Source: Paracoccaceae bacterium
GTDB taxonomy: Bacteria > Pseudomonadota > Alphaproteobacteria > Rhodobacterales > Rhodobacteraceae
DNA length: 10,618 nucleotides
Reading direction: 5' to 3'
NCBI GenBank assembly: GCA_021648225.1
Contig: JAKITE010000098.1
Span: 1-10,618 of the forward strand
A program made the translations under genes and the position numbers. This document shows, in pieces, positions 4,160 through 10,618 of the stretch (position 1 is its first letter; each line of letters opens with the position of its first letter). Under the pieces are notes generated by a model. That model was not told where the DNA came from and searched no databases. It was given only the letters and a program-made list of their open reading frames with translations.

Positions 4160-5248
4160 TCAGGGTTCTCCGTGAATGGGACGGGTGCCTGAAATTGTAA
4201 TGCCATAGGCATCCAGGCCGATGGTTTTGGGCATCGGGCTGTCGGTGATCAGGATAATATCCGACAGGCCAAGGCTGGATAATATTTGTGCGCCTATGCC
4301 GGTTTGGCGCAGGGTCTCGGGCGATTGCTCGCCTTTGATCTCGACCTTTTTGCCGGAGTTTCGAAACAGGATAATCGCGCCGCGGCCTGCATTTGCGATG
4401 ATTTGCATGGCTTTGGGCAGCTCATCGGCCCGTGCCGGGCCAAGGCCCAGAACGTCCTCGAGAGGGTTCAGCGCATGGGTGCGCACCAGCACCGGACCCC
4501 CGCCGGAAATATCGCCTTTGGTCAGGGTGATATGTTCAATACCCGAGGTTTTATCGCGAAAGCTGCGCAAGGTCCATTCACCGCCAAATTCGGAGATCAC
4601 CTCGCGCTGGTCGGTTTGTTCTACCAGATTGTCATGGCGGTGGCGATAAGCGATCAGATCGGCAATGGTGCCGATTTTCAATTGGTGTTTATCGGCAAAT
4701 TCCAAAAGGTCCGGCAGGCGGGCCATGGTGCCGTCGTCCTTCATGATTTCACAAATCACGCCCGAGGGGTTCAACCCCGCAAGCCGCGAAATATCGGTGG
4801 CGGCCTCGGTATGGCCTGCGCGCACCAGCACCCCGCCATCACGGGCGCGCAGCGGAAATACATGGCCCGGTGTGGCGATTTCAGCGGTGCGAACCTGCGG
4901 GTTGATGGCCACGCCAACCGTGTGGCTGCGATCATGCGCGGAAATGCCGGTGGTAACGCCCGATGCGGCCTCGATCGACACGGTAAACGGGGTTTCGTGG
5001 CGCGAGGAATTGCTGCTGGTCATCATCGGCACGCCAAGCCGTTCAATCTGCTCAGCGGTCAGGGTCAGGCAAATCAGCCCGCGCCCGTGGGTGGCCATAA
5101 AATTGATCGCATCGGGGGTGGCCATTTGCGCGGGGATCACCAGATCGCCCTCGTTCTCGCGGTCTTCGTGGTCTACCAGAATAAACATGCGGCCATTGCG
5201 GGCGTCATTGATGATGTCTTCGATCGGGCTGATTTTGGTTTGCGGCAT
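4160..5248 (-). CDS. ribB: 3,4-dihydroxy-2-butanone-4-phosphate synthase with degenerate GTP cyclohydrolase II domain (RibBX type)
   Basis: Residues 1 to about 205 are an intact RibB domain, which makes 3,4-dihydroxy-2-butanone 4-phosphate from ribulose 5-phosphate. Visible motifs are VDHEDRENEGD (25-35, acidic metal/substrate loop), HGRGLIC (54-60), TTGISAHDRSHT (99-110), GHVFPLRA (128-135), GHTEAATD (145-152) and VICEI (164-168). Residues from about 215 to 362 align in position with RibA (GTP cyclohydrolase II) and keep parts of its fold (RQTGIGAQILSSLGL, then GLDAYGITISGTRPI). The zinc site, normally HSECLTGD...RCDCG, is replaced by RTHALNPLEDVLGLGPARAD, with no cysteines. Cyclohydrolase activity is therefore not expected. 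Such RibB-with-degenerate-RibA proteins have been described in Proteobacteria as RibBX. A true RibA should be encoded elsewhere. The gene follows the upstream hypothetical gene by 14 nt. Confidence 0.92.
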   Translation of the reverse strand: MPQTKISPIEDIINDARNGRMFILVDHEDRENEGDLVIPAQMATPDAINFMATHGRGLICLTLTAEQIERLGVPMMTSSNSSRHETPFTVSIEAASGVTTGISAHDRSHTVGVAINPQVRTAEIATPGHVFPLRARDGGVLVRAGHTEAATDISRLAGLNPSGVICEIMKDDGTMARLPDLLEFADKHQLKIGTIADLIAYRHRHDNLVEQTDQREVISEFGGEWTLRSFRDKTSGIEHITLTKGDISGGGPVLVRTHALNPLEDVLGLGPARADELPKAMQIIANAGRGAIILFRNSGKKVEIKGEQSPETLRQTGIGAQILSSLGLSDIILITDSPMPKTIGLDAYGITISGTRPIHGEP

Positions 5249-5262
5249 TGTTGGCTCTTTGT

Positions 5263-5832
5263 TTAAGGGGCGAAAAAACGATCTGCGTTCAGGTATCCAG
5301 CCAGATTTGCGGCCTCGGCCCAGCCGCGTTCCGACGGGGTGTCGCCGATGATTACCACCATATTGCTTGGCAGTTTGTCATGGCTTAGCCCGTTTAGAAC
5401 GGTGGTTCGGGTTTGCGACCAAGTGGCATGAAAGGACGGTGCGGTGAAAACCCGGTTAAACAGCGGCGTAGGGTTTTGCGGCAGGTTGGCGATGAATTGT
5501 TCCGTGGAAAGTGGCCGCAGGATGGCAGCCAATTGGCGGCTGTTGTGCAGGCTAACCAGTTTTTCCAGTCGATCATCAGGCATTTCTGGGGACTTGGCAA
5601 AAGCCCGCAAAGCGTTGCTGGAAAACAAAAATGCAATCACATCATGGCCGCTGGCGGCACGGATCGAGGCATAAGATGTGTAATCAAGCCCCAATGCTTT
5701 GGCGCGCTGCACCCTGATGCGTAATATCTCAAGCGGCAGTTTTGGCATTATGGCATTGCGGGATTTTTGCCAGCATAATGTGCGCCACGCTTTGCCCGGG
5801 GCCATGCTGGGGCCTTTGTTATGGCCAATCAT
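5263..5832 (-). CDS. Conserved-looking hypothetical protein in the riboflavin operon
   Basis: This 189-residue protein has no domain I can name. It begins MIGHNKGPSMAPGKAWRTLCW, a start I associate with uncharacterised proteins in the same place of Rhodobacterales riboflavin operons. The middle holds SGHDVIAFLFSSNALR (about residues 61-76) and a helical region; the C-terminal part reads NMVVIIGDTPSERGWAEAANLAGYLNADRF, which could be a beta-strand followed by helix. No signal peptide, membrane helix, cysteine cluster or nucleotide-binding loop is evident. Its ATG overlaps the ribE stop as ATGA, so it is almost certainly translated with ribE, and it lies 14 nt ahead of ribBX. Position suggests a link to flavin metabolism (for instance handling an intermediate), but this is inference from context alone. 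Confidence 0.8.
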   Translation of the reverse strand: MIGHNKGPSMAPGKAWRTLCWQKSRNAIMPKLPLEILRIRVQRAKALGLDYTSYASIRAASGHDVIAFLFSSNALRAFAKSPEMPDDRLEKLVSLHNSRQLAAILRPLSTEQFIANLPQNPTPLFNRVFTAPSFHATWSQTRTTVLNGLSHDKLPSNMVVIIGDTPSERGWAEAANLAGYLNADRFFAP

Positions 5833-6431
5833 GGGGTCATCTCGTGCAGTCGGGCGACGTAACGCGCCAAGGTGTCGATCTCAAGGTTGATGATATCGCC
5901 CGCCTGCACCGCACCCCAAGTGGTATTTTGTTTGGTATGGGGAATGATGTTAACGCCAAATTGCGTGCCGTTGACATCATTGACGGTCAGCGAGGTGCCG
6001 TTCAGCGCCACCGAGCCTTTTTGGGCGATGAATTTGGCAAGTTCGACTGGGGCGTCAAACACAAAACGGGTGCTGTCGCCCTCATTCTGCGTGGAAACAA
6101 CCCGCGCTACGCCATCCACATGGCCCGAAACAATATGGCCGCCCAGCTCATCCCCCAGCTTTAGCGCCCGTTCCAGGTTGATCTTTTTGCCTTTTGGCCA
6201 TGGCTGGCCATTTTGCATGATGTTGGTTTTGGCCACGGTTTCGGCTGAAATATCCACATCAAACCAGCCCGCGCCTTTATCCACCACGGTCAGGCAAATG
6301 CCGTCACAGGCAATCGAGGCCCCGAGATCAATAAAACTGGTTTCATAATTACAGGCAATGCGGGCGCGCAGATCGCCGCGATATTCGGTTGCCTCAATTA
6401 TGCCTATATCGCTGATTATACCTGTAAACAT
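5829..6431 (-). CDS. ribE: Riboflavin synthase (alpha chain)
   Basis: Riboflavin synthase dismutates two molecules of 6,7-dimethyl-8-ribityllumazine into riboflavin and 5-amino-6-ribitylaminouracil. The 200-residue product has the expected duplicated lumazine-binding fold: the N-terminal half starts MFTGIISDIG and contains GASIACDGICLTVV (about 38-51), and the C-terminal half repeats the pattern as KGSVALNGTSLTVNDV (about 136-151). The linker GDELGGHIVSGHVDGVARV (about 92-110) is characteristic. The frame is open to 6461, but ATG 6431 is chosen because MFTGII is the invariant family N-terminus. It is the first gene of the minus-strand operon and overlaps the next gene by 4 nt (ATGA). It would use the product of ribH, encoded three genes downstream in the same transcript. 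ribD, often next to ribE, is not here. Confidence 0.95.
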   Translation of the reverse strand: MFTGIISDIGIIEATEYRGDLRARIACNYETSFIDLGASIACDGICLTVVDKGAGWFDVDISAETVAKTNIMQNGQPWPKGKKINLERALKLGDELGGHIVSGHVDGVARVVSTQNEGDSTRFVFDAPVELAKFIAQKGSVALNGTSLTVNDVNGTQFGVNIIPHTKQNTTWGAVQAGDIINLEIDTLARYVARLHEMTP

Positions 6432-6599
6432 GATGGAATCCCGCTTTGTTACCGATATCATCGGTATCTGTTTTAGCCGGATTGGGCAAGGTGATGCAAA
6501 GCTATTTCTTGCTCAACAGTCAGGATTTTGTTAAGGACATGGCAGATAGAGTAACAAGATCGGCCCGTTTTTGTTGGGTTAAGTAATCGCAGGATTTAG
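6432..6599. other. Divergent intergenic region between rib operon and capsule genes
   Basis: This 168-bp region separates divergently transcribed ribE and kpsS and must hold both promoters if no internal ones exist. I cannot identify convincing -35/-10 pairs. No FMN riboswitch (RFN) consensus such as the GGUGCAACUCC-type core is visible on the ribE leader strand, so control by FMN in that form is unlikely here. AGGA at 6591-6594 is the ribosome binding site of kpsS, 5 nt before its ATG. Confidence 0.6.
6450..6466. promoter_or_regulatory. Perfect 7-bp palindrome upstream of ribE, possible operator
   Basis: TACCGAT (6450-6456), ATC, ATCGGTA (6460-6466). It lies about 20-35 bp upstream of the ribE start codon in the ribE leader or promoter region. 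The symmetry fits a dimeric repressor site, but a chance palindrome or an RNA stem is equally possible. Confidence 0.35.
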
Positions 6600-7871
6600 A
6601 TGATAAAGAAATTTCTTTTTTTACAAGGGCCGCACGGGCCGTTTTTTGGACAGCTTGCCAAATCATTAAAGCGGGCCGGATGTGATGTCTTGCGAATCGG
6701 GTTCACCCATGGGGACCGGTTTTTCTGGCCAAAATCATTGCCTTACCTACCTTTTCAAGGTGATGAATCCAAATGGGATACCACATTGCGCGCAGAAATT
6801 GCCGCACAGGGCATTACCGATATTGTGCTTTATGGCGATTGCCGGCCTTTGCACCAAAGCGCTGTGAAAATCGCCAAAGAACTGGCGATACCGCTGCACA
6901 GTTTTGAAGAAGGTTATTTGCGCCCCTATTGGGCCACCTATGAACGCGGCGGCACCAATGGCCATTCGGCCCTAATGGACCTGTCGGTTGACCAGATGCG
7001 GGTGGCCTTGACCGGCAACAAAACCGAACTATCAGAGGCGCCATCCCAATGGGGCGCGCTTTGGCATCATGTCTGGTATGGTATGTTGTATCATCTGAAT
7101 CTTCTATGCCCTGCAGGGCGATATAGCCACTATAACCGGCATCGCGAAGGCACTCTGTTTGCTGAATTGCGCCTGCATGCACGGCGTTTGGCCACCATGC
7201 CCTGGACCAGCCTTAGCCGCCGTATCCGCACGCGGCATTTGCTAAATCAGGGCGAACCCTATTTTCTGGCTTTGTTGCAGCTTGGACATGATAGTTCGAT
7301 CCGCAGCCATTCCAGCTTTGCTGCGATGGCAGATTTTGCCGAGCAGTGCATTCAGGATTTTGCCAATTCTGCCAAGCCCCATTACAGGTTGGTGTTCAAA
7401 GCCCACCCCTTGGAGGATGGCCGTGAAAAACTGGGCAAATCCATCAAGAAACTGGCCGCAAAACACCATGTTTCGGACCGTATCGATTATATTCAGGGCG
7501 GCAAGCTGGGGGTTTTGCTGGATAATTGTTCGGGGGTTATCACCATTAATTCCACCGCTGCCCAACAGGCATTATGGCGGGGCTTGCCGGTGCGCGCGCT
7601 TGGTCGCTCGGTGTTTAACAAACCGGAATTTGTCAGCGATCAGCCGCTTGTCAGGTTTTTTGAACAACCGCAATTTCCTGACCGGTTGGCCTATGATGAT
7701 TATCGCAGCTTTTTATTGCACACCTCGCAGGTTCCCGGCGGGTTTTACACCCAGGCCGGCCGCGCAGCATTGATGCGCAAAACCACCGATATGATGCTTT
7801 CTAACCGCTGCCCCTATCAGGTTCTGCAAGACCGGAGTGTGGTCAAAAAACACCTTAAAGCTGTGACTTGA
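6600..7871 (+). CDS. kpsS: Capsular polysaccharide synthesis protein KpsS (Kdo transferase)
   Basis: KpsS is a cytoplasmic, membrane-associated glycosyltransferase that adds the first beta-Kdo to a phosphatidylglycerol acceptor, starting the poly-Kdo linker that anchors ABC-transporter-exported (group 2-like) capsules. The 423-residue product shows the typical N-terminus FLFLQGPHGPFFGQLAKSL (residues 5-23) followed by a THGDRFFWP stretch (36-44). EEGYLRPYW occurs at 103-111, FKAHPLEDG at 266-274 (the conserved HP motif), and TINSTAAQQAL...GLPVRALG at 315-335, which corresponds to the nucleotide-sugar-binding C-terminal half. The ending GGFYT (380-384) is also usual. The start is ATG 6600 with AGGA 5 nt upstream. 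A 76-nt gap separates it from the export lipoprotein gene. Some other Kps-type proteins share the capsule_synth fold, but the N-terminal motif favours KpsS over KpsC or LipB-like relatives. Confidence 0.88.
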   Translation: MIKKFLFLQGPHGPFFGQLAKSLKRAGCDVLRIGFTHGDRFFWPKSLPYLPFQGDESKWDTTLRAEIAAQGITDIVLYGDCRPLHQSAVKIAKELAIPLHSFEEGYLRPYWATYERGGTNGHSALMDLSVDQMRVALTGNKTELSEAPSQWGALWHHVWYGMLYHLNLLCPAGRYSHYNRHREGTLFAELRLHARRLATMPWTSLSRRIRTRHLLNQGEPYFLALLQLGHDSSIRSHSSFAAMADFAEQCIQDFANSAKPHYRLVFKAHPLEDGREKLGKSIKKLAAKHHVSDRIDYIQGGKLGVLLDNCSGVITINSTAAQQALWRGLPVRALGRSVFNKPEFVSDQPLVRFFEQPQFPDRLAYDDYRSFLLHTSQVPGGFYTQAGRAALMRKTTDMMLSNRCPYQVLQDRSVVKKHLKAVT

Positions 7872-7947
7872 AATAATTTTTGGCTATGGCCTAGTTTTAA
7901 TGAATAATATCAGATAGATTTCCGAAAAAATATAAGGCGGTCGAGCG

Positions 7948-9090
7948 TTGAAAATATTTACAGATGGCGGAAAAAAATTTCGTTTAGGGTTCGGGATATT
8001 GGGATTATTGGCGCTTGGCGCTTGTACGTTGCCCCGTTCCGGCCCTTCCGAGGTTGAAATCCTTGCGGGTTCGGTTGAAAATGGCGGCAATACCCATATT
8101 GTGCTGGTCGATGATCGGGTCGCCAATGCGGCACGCTTTACCGAGCGGCTGGGGTTTCCACGCAGTTTTCTGAATGCGGGCAATGTCTCGGTTGACCGAA
8201 TTAATCCGGGCGATGTTTTGTCGATCACCATCTGGGAAAATGTCGATAACGGTTTGTTGGCCGGTGTGGGGCAAAATGCCACCAGCTTGCCGGTTATTCA
8301 GGTTGATCAGCTTGGCAATATTTTTGTGCCTTATGCGGGGGTTATCCGCGCATCGGGGCGCACACCCGAAGAATTACGGGTTGAGGTCACTGCGCTTTTG
8401 TCGCGCCAAACCCCCGATCCGCAGGTCGAAATTCGCCGGCAAGCGGGCGATGGGGCTACGGTTAGCGTCATTGGCGGCGTTGCCGGGCAAGGGGTGTTTC
8501 CGATCACCGCATCAAACCGTCGCTTGACCGGAATGCTGGCCACGGCGGGCGGTGTTTCATTAGACCCGTCGGTGACGCAAATTATGGTGCAGCGCGGCAA
8601 TGAAACCGGCCGGATCTGGCTGCAAGACCTGTATGACAATCCCGGAAATGATATTCGGTTGCGGGCCAATGATAAAATTATCGTGCGCGAAGACCGGCGG
8701 TTTTTCACGGTTTTGGGGGCCACAAACAGCCAGACACAGGTGCCGTTTGCAAGCAGCGATCCCAATTTGATAGAGGCCTTGGCCCATATTGGCGGTCTGG
8801 ATGGCAGATTATCGGACCCAAGCGGGGTGTTTGTTTTTCGCCTTGAACCGGCTGAAATTGCCAATGCAGTGTTGCAAACCGATGAATTTACCACGCCGCA
8901 ACGGGTTGCTTATGTGATTGATCTGACTGCGCAAGAAAGCATTTTCACAGCCCAGAATTTCCAGCTTCAGGATCGCGATGCGGTCTATGTGACCGAGGCG
9001 CCGTTTGTGGCTTGGTCCAAGGTGATCGGGGCAATTTCGGGCACGGTTTCAGCGCTGGACAATATTGCCACCATTGCCGGTGCGCTCTGA
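7948..9090 (+). CDS. Outer-membrane polysaccharide export lipoprotein (Wza/KpsD family)
   Basis: This is a 380-residue outer-membrane polysaccharide export (OPX) protein that should form a ring-shaped channel for capsule across the periplasm and outer membrane. A lipoprotein signal peptide is clear: basic residues, hydrophobic LGFGILGLLAL, lipobox LGAC with the lipidated Cys26. The Poly_export domain follows (about 84-162): INPGDVLSITIWE, then VDQLGNIFVPYAGVIRASG. Two SLBB-type segments come next (about 171-218 starting TVSVIGGV, and about 253-305 starting FTVLGAT). The last 30 residues (FVAWSKVIGAISGTVSALDN...) can form the amphipathic outer-membrane helix seen in Wza. I use the TTG start at 7948 because it lies about 9 nt after AAGGCGG and gives a proper signal peptide. 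The gene is followed directly by kpsC with a probable 11-nt overlap. Assignment as Wza or KpsD cannot be made from the sequence alone. Confidence 0.9.
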   Translation: MKIFTDGGKKFRLGFGILGLLALGACTLPRSGPSEVEILAGSVENGGNTHIVLVDDRVANAARFTERLGFPRSFLNAGNVSVDRINPGDVLSITIWENVDNGLLAGVGQNATSLPVIQVDQLGNIFVPYAGVIRASGRTPEELRVEVTALLSRQTPDPQVEIRRQAGDGATVSVIGGVAGQGVFPITASNRRLTGMLATAGGVSLDPSVTQIMVQRGNETGRIWLQDLYDNPGNDIRLRANDKIIVREDRRFFTVLGATNSQTQVPFASSDPNLIEALAHIGGLDGRLSDPSGVFVFRLEPAEIANAVLQTDEFTTPQRVAYVIDLTAQESIFTAQNFQLQDRDAVYVTEAPFVAWSKVIGAISGTVSALDNIATIAGAL

Positions 9091-10618
9091 TATTGTGATA
9101 GCTGGGGCGCAGAATAAGCAAAAACCGCGTAAGCTGGCGGTTTATACGCTCGGATTTTTGCAGGTTCCTTATATCAGGCGAATGCTGAAAATTGCCGGTT
9201 GGGATGTGTGTTTCGGGCCGTTTTGCCGCGATGCGGCTGCGGTTGGCGTCTGGGGGCGAAAACCGTTGGCCAAACGCGGATTTGCAGCGGCCAAGCGGCG
9301 GGATCTGCCGGTTGTCAGTATTGAGGATGCGTTTTTACGTTCCAACCATCCCGGGCCGGCAACTGCACCTTGCGGGCTGATTATTGATGAAATCAGCATT
9401 TATTTTGATGCATCCAAACCTTCACGGCTGGAAAATATCCTGAATGGGGACGGGCTGGATGACCCGCTTTTGCTGGCCCGTGCGCACAACGGGATTGCAT
9501 TTCTAAAGGCCAGTGGATTGTCAAAATATAATCCGGTGCCACGGTCATTTGGCCAAATGCCCGACCCCGGTTATGTGTTGGTGATTGATCAGACCGCAGG
9601 GGATGCCTCAATCAAAAGCGGCAATGCCAGCGCGGAAACCTTTCACAAAATGCTGGCGGCTGCACGGGCCGAAAACCCCGATAAACCCATTGTTATTCGC
9701 AGCCATCCGGCGGTGAAATCTGTCAGGAAATCCGGCCATTTTTCAGCAGCGGATTGTGATAAAAATACCGTGCTGCAAACCTGCCGGATCAATCCGTGGG
9801 ATCTTTTGGAGGGTGCTGATTCGGTTTATTGCGTGACCTCGCAACTGGGGTTCGAGGCGATTTTGGCAGGCCATAAGCCCCGGGTTTTTGGCATGCCGTT
9901 TTATGCGGGCTGGGGCCTGTCGCAGGATGAACAGCATTTGGAACGGCGGGTGAAAACCTTAACAGCCGAACAGCTTTTTGCTGGTGCGATGCTGGAATAT
10001 CCGGTCTGGATCGACGGGTTTCAGGGCAGGCAGTGCAGTTTTGAAACCGCAGCGCAATTTTGTCAGGCCAAGGCGAAAATGGCCTGGATGGCCTTGCCAA
10101 AATCGGTTGCGCTGGGCATGAGCAATTGGAAAATACCGCAGGTTTCGAATTTTCTGGGTTATGATAGCGCCAAGCCGGAATTTGCAAAAACCCATAAAAA
10201 TGCCATGCAGCGGGCGGCTGCCGACAGCGCGCGCATTGTGGTTTGGGCCAGCAAATTAACTCCGGAAATCGAGGCTGATTTTGAAGCCGCCAAACAGGTA
10301 TTCTGGCGTATGGAAGACGGTTTTTTGCGCTCGGCGGGGCTGGGGGCTGAACTGACGCCAGCGGATTCTATGGTGCTGGATGATGTCGGGATTTATTATG
10401 ATGCAACCGGCCCGTCAACGCTGGAGCAGCTGATCTCAGCCTCGGCTGACCTGCCTGATTATGCATTGCAAAGGGCAAAGGCCCTGCAACAACAAATTGT
10501 TGAGGCGGGGGTTACAAAATATAATCTGAATGGTGACGAGGCTGATTTTCCGGCCAGCGATAAAACAATTATTCTGGTGCCCGGGCAGGTCGAGGATGAC
10601 GCGTCTATCCGGTTGGGT
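9080..10618 (+). CDS. kpsC: Capsular polysaccharide synthesis protein KpsC (dual Kdo transferase), 3' end outside window
   Basis: KpsC extends the Kdo linker begun by KpsS with alternating beta-linked Kdo residues, using two tandem glycosyltransferase domains. An uninterrupted frame of 513 codons runs to the window end. The first domain has SIEDAFLRS (about 80-88), IDQTAGDASIKSG, and FGMPFYAGWGLS. The second begins about residue 380 with WASK and repeats the pattern: WRMEDGFLRSAGLG (409-422), DDVGIYYDATGPS (434-446) and PGQVEDDASIRLG at the edge. The internal duplication is diagnostic. No ATG is available near the start. GTG 9080 (overlapping the previous gene's end as GTGCGCTCTGA) or GTG 9095 are the candidates; neither has a strong ribosome binding site, which fits translational coupling to the upstream gene. 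A full KpsC is roughly 650-700 residues, so some 150 or more residues are missing. Confidence 0.9.
   Translation, partial: MRSDIVIAGAQNKQKPRKLAVYTLGFLQVPYIRRMLKIAGWDVCFGPFCRDAAAVGVWGRKPLAKRGFAAAKRRDLPVVSIEDAFLRSNHPGPATAPCGLIIDEISIYFDASKPSRLENILNGDGLDDPLLLARAHNGIAFLKASGLSKYNPVPRSFGQMPDPGYVLVIDQTAGDASIKSGNASAETFHKMLAAARAENPDKPIVIRSHPAVKSVRKSGHFSAADCDKNTVLQTCRINPWDLLEGADSVYCVTSQLGFEAILAGHKPRVFGMPFYAGWGLSQDEQHLERRVKTLTAEQLFAGAMLEYPVWIDGFQGRQCSFETAAQFCQAKAKMAWMALPKSVALGMSNWKIPQVSNFLGYDSAKPEFAKTHKNAMQRAAADSARIVVWASKLTPEIEADFEAAKQVFWRMEDGFLRSAGLGAELTPADSMVLDDVGIYYDATGPSTLEQLISASADLPDYALQRAKALQQQIVEAGVTKYNLNGDEADFPASDKTIILVPGQVEDDASIRLG

Noticed and set aside
4286..5266. Long plus-strand open frame (326 codons) opposite ribBX
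   Set aside because: It lies antisense to a gene with clear catalytic motifs; the translated sequence has no recognisable family and is explained by the base composition of ribBX codons.
6432..6520. FMN riboswitch before ribE
   Set aside because: No RFN consensus blocks could be found on the leader strand; only a short palindrome is present.
7872..7947. Terminator or promoter between kpsS and the export lipoprotein gene
   Set aside because: The 76-nt gap is AT-rich but shows no clear stem followed by T-run and no well-spaced promoter hexamers; the genes are more simply one transcription unit.

Overview
The window looks like an alphaproteobacterial chromosome segment, most likely from the Rhodobacterales/Roseobacter group. 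The reasons are the gene order ribE - conserved hypothetical - ribBA-like gene - ribH - nusB, the protein sequences themselves, and the IS5-family (IS427-like) insertion sequences. This placement rests on recognised family features and not on a database search.

Region 1 (1-2550) is a junk-rich mosaic. It begins with the tail of one IS5-type transposase, then a perfect 13-bp hairpin, a terminator-like stem-loop, and a scrap of the C-terminal end of pheS. An unidentified AT-richer small gene (382-783) follows. Next is a structurally complete but dead IS5-family element (795-1703). Its transposase has been hit twice, in opposite orientations, by a short palindromic repeat of 38-39 bp. About 850 bp without genes (1707-2550) then hold a dense run of nested palindromic repeats of at least two families.

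Region 2 (2551-6431, minus strand) is a tightly packed operon, in transcription order: ribE (riboflavin synthase), an unidentified 189-aa protein, ribBX (DHBP synthase fused to a degenerate GTP cyclohydrolase II domain), ribH (lumazine synthase), nusB (antitermination factor) and a class I SAM methyltransferase. Junctions are ATGA or TGATG overlaps, an 11-nt overlap, or gaps of 1 and 14 nt, so the genes are probably co-transcribed and partly translationally coupled. ribD and an intact GTP cyclohydrolase II are not present here and must be elsewhere if the pathway is complete.

Region 3 (6600-10618, plus strand) diverges from the rib operon across a 168-bp intergenic region. It carries capsule genes: kpsS, an outer-membrane polysaccharide export (Wza/KpsD-type) lipoprotein, and kpsC, which runs off the window end. 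KpsS and KpsC are the Kdo transferases that build the poly-Kdo linker on a phospholipid for ABC-transporter-dependent capsules, and the export lipoprotein would carry the chains through the outer membrane.

The most unusual observation is the pair of inverted copies of a short palindromic element inside one transposase gene. One is an in-frame 13-codon insertion and the other breaks the frame, reminiscent in behaviour of palindromic elements that insert into Rickettsia genes.
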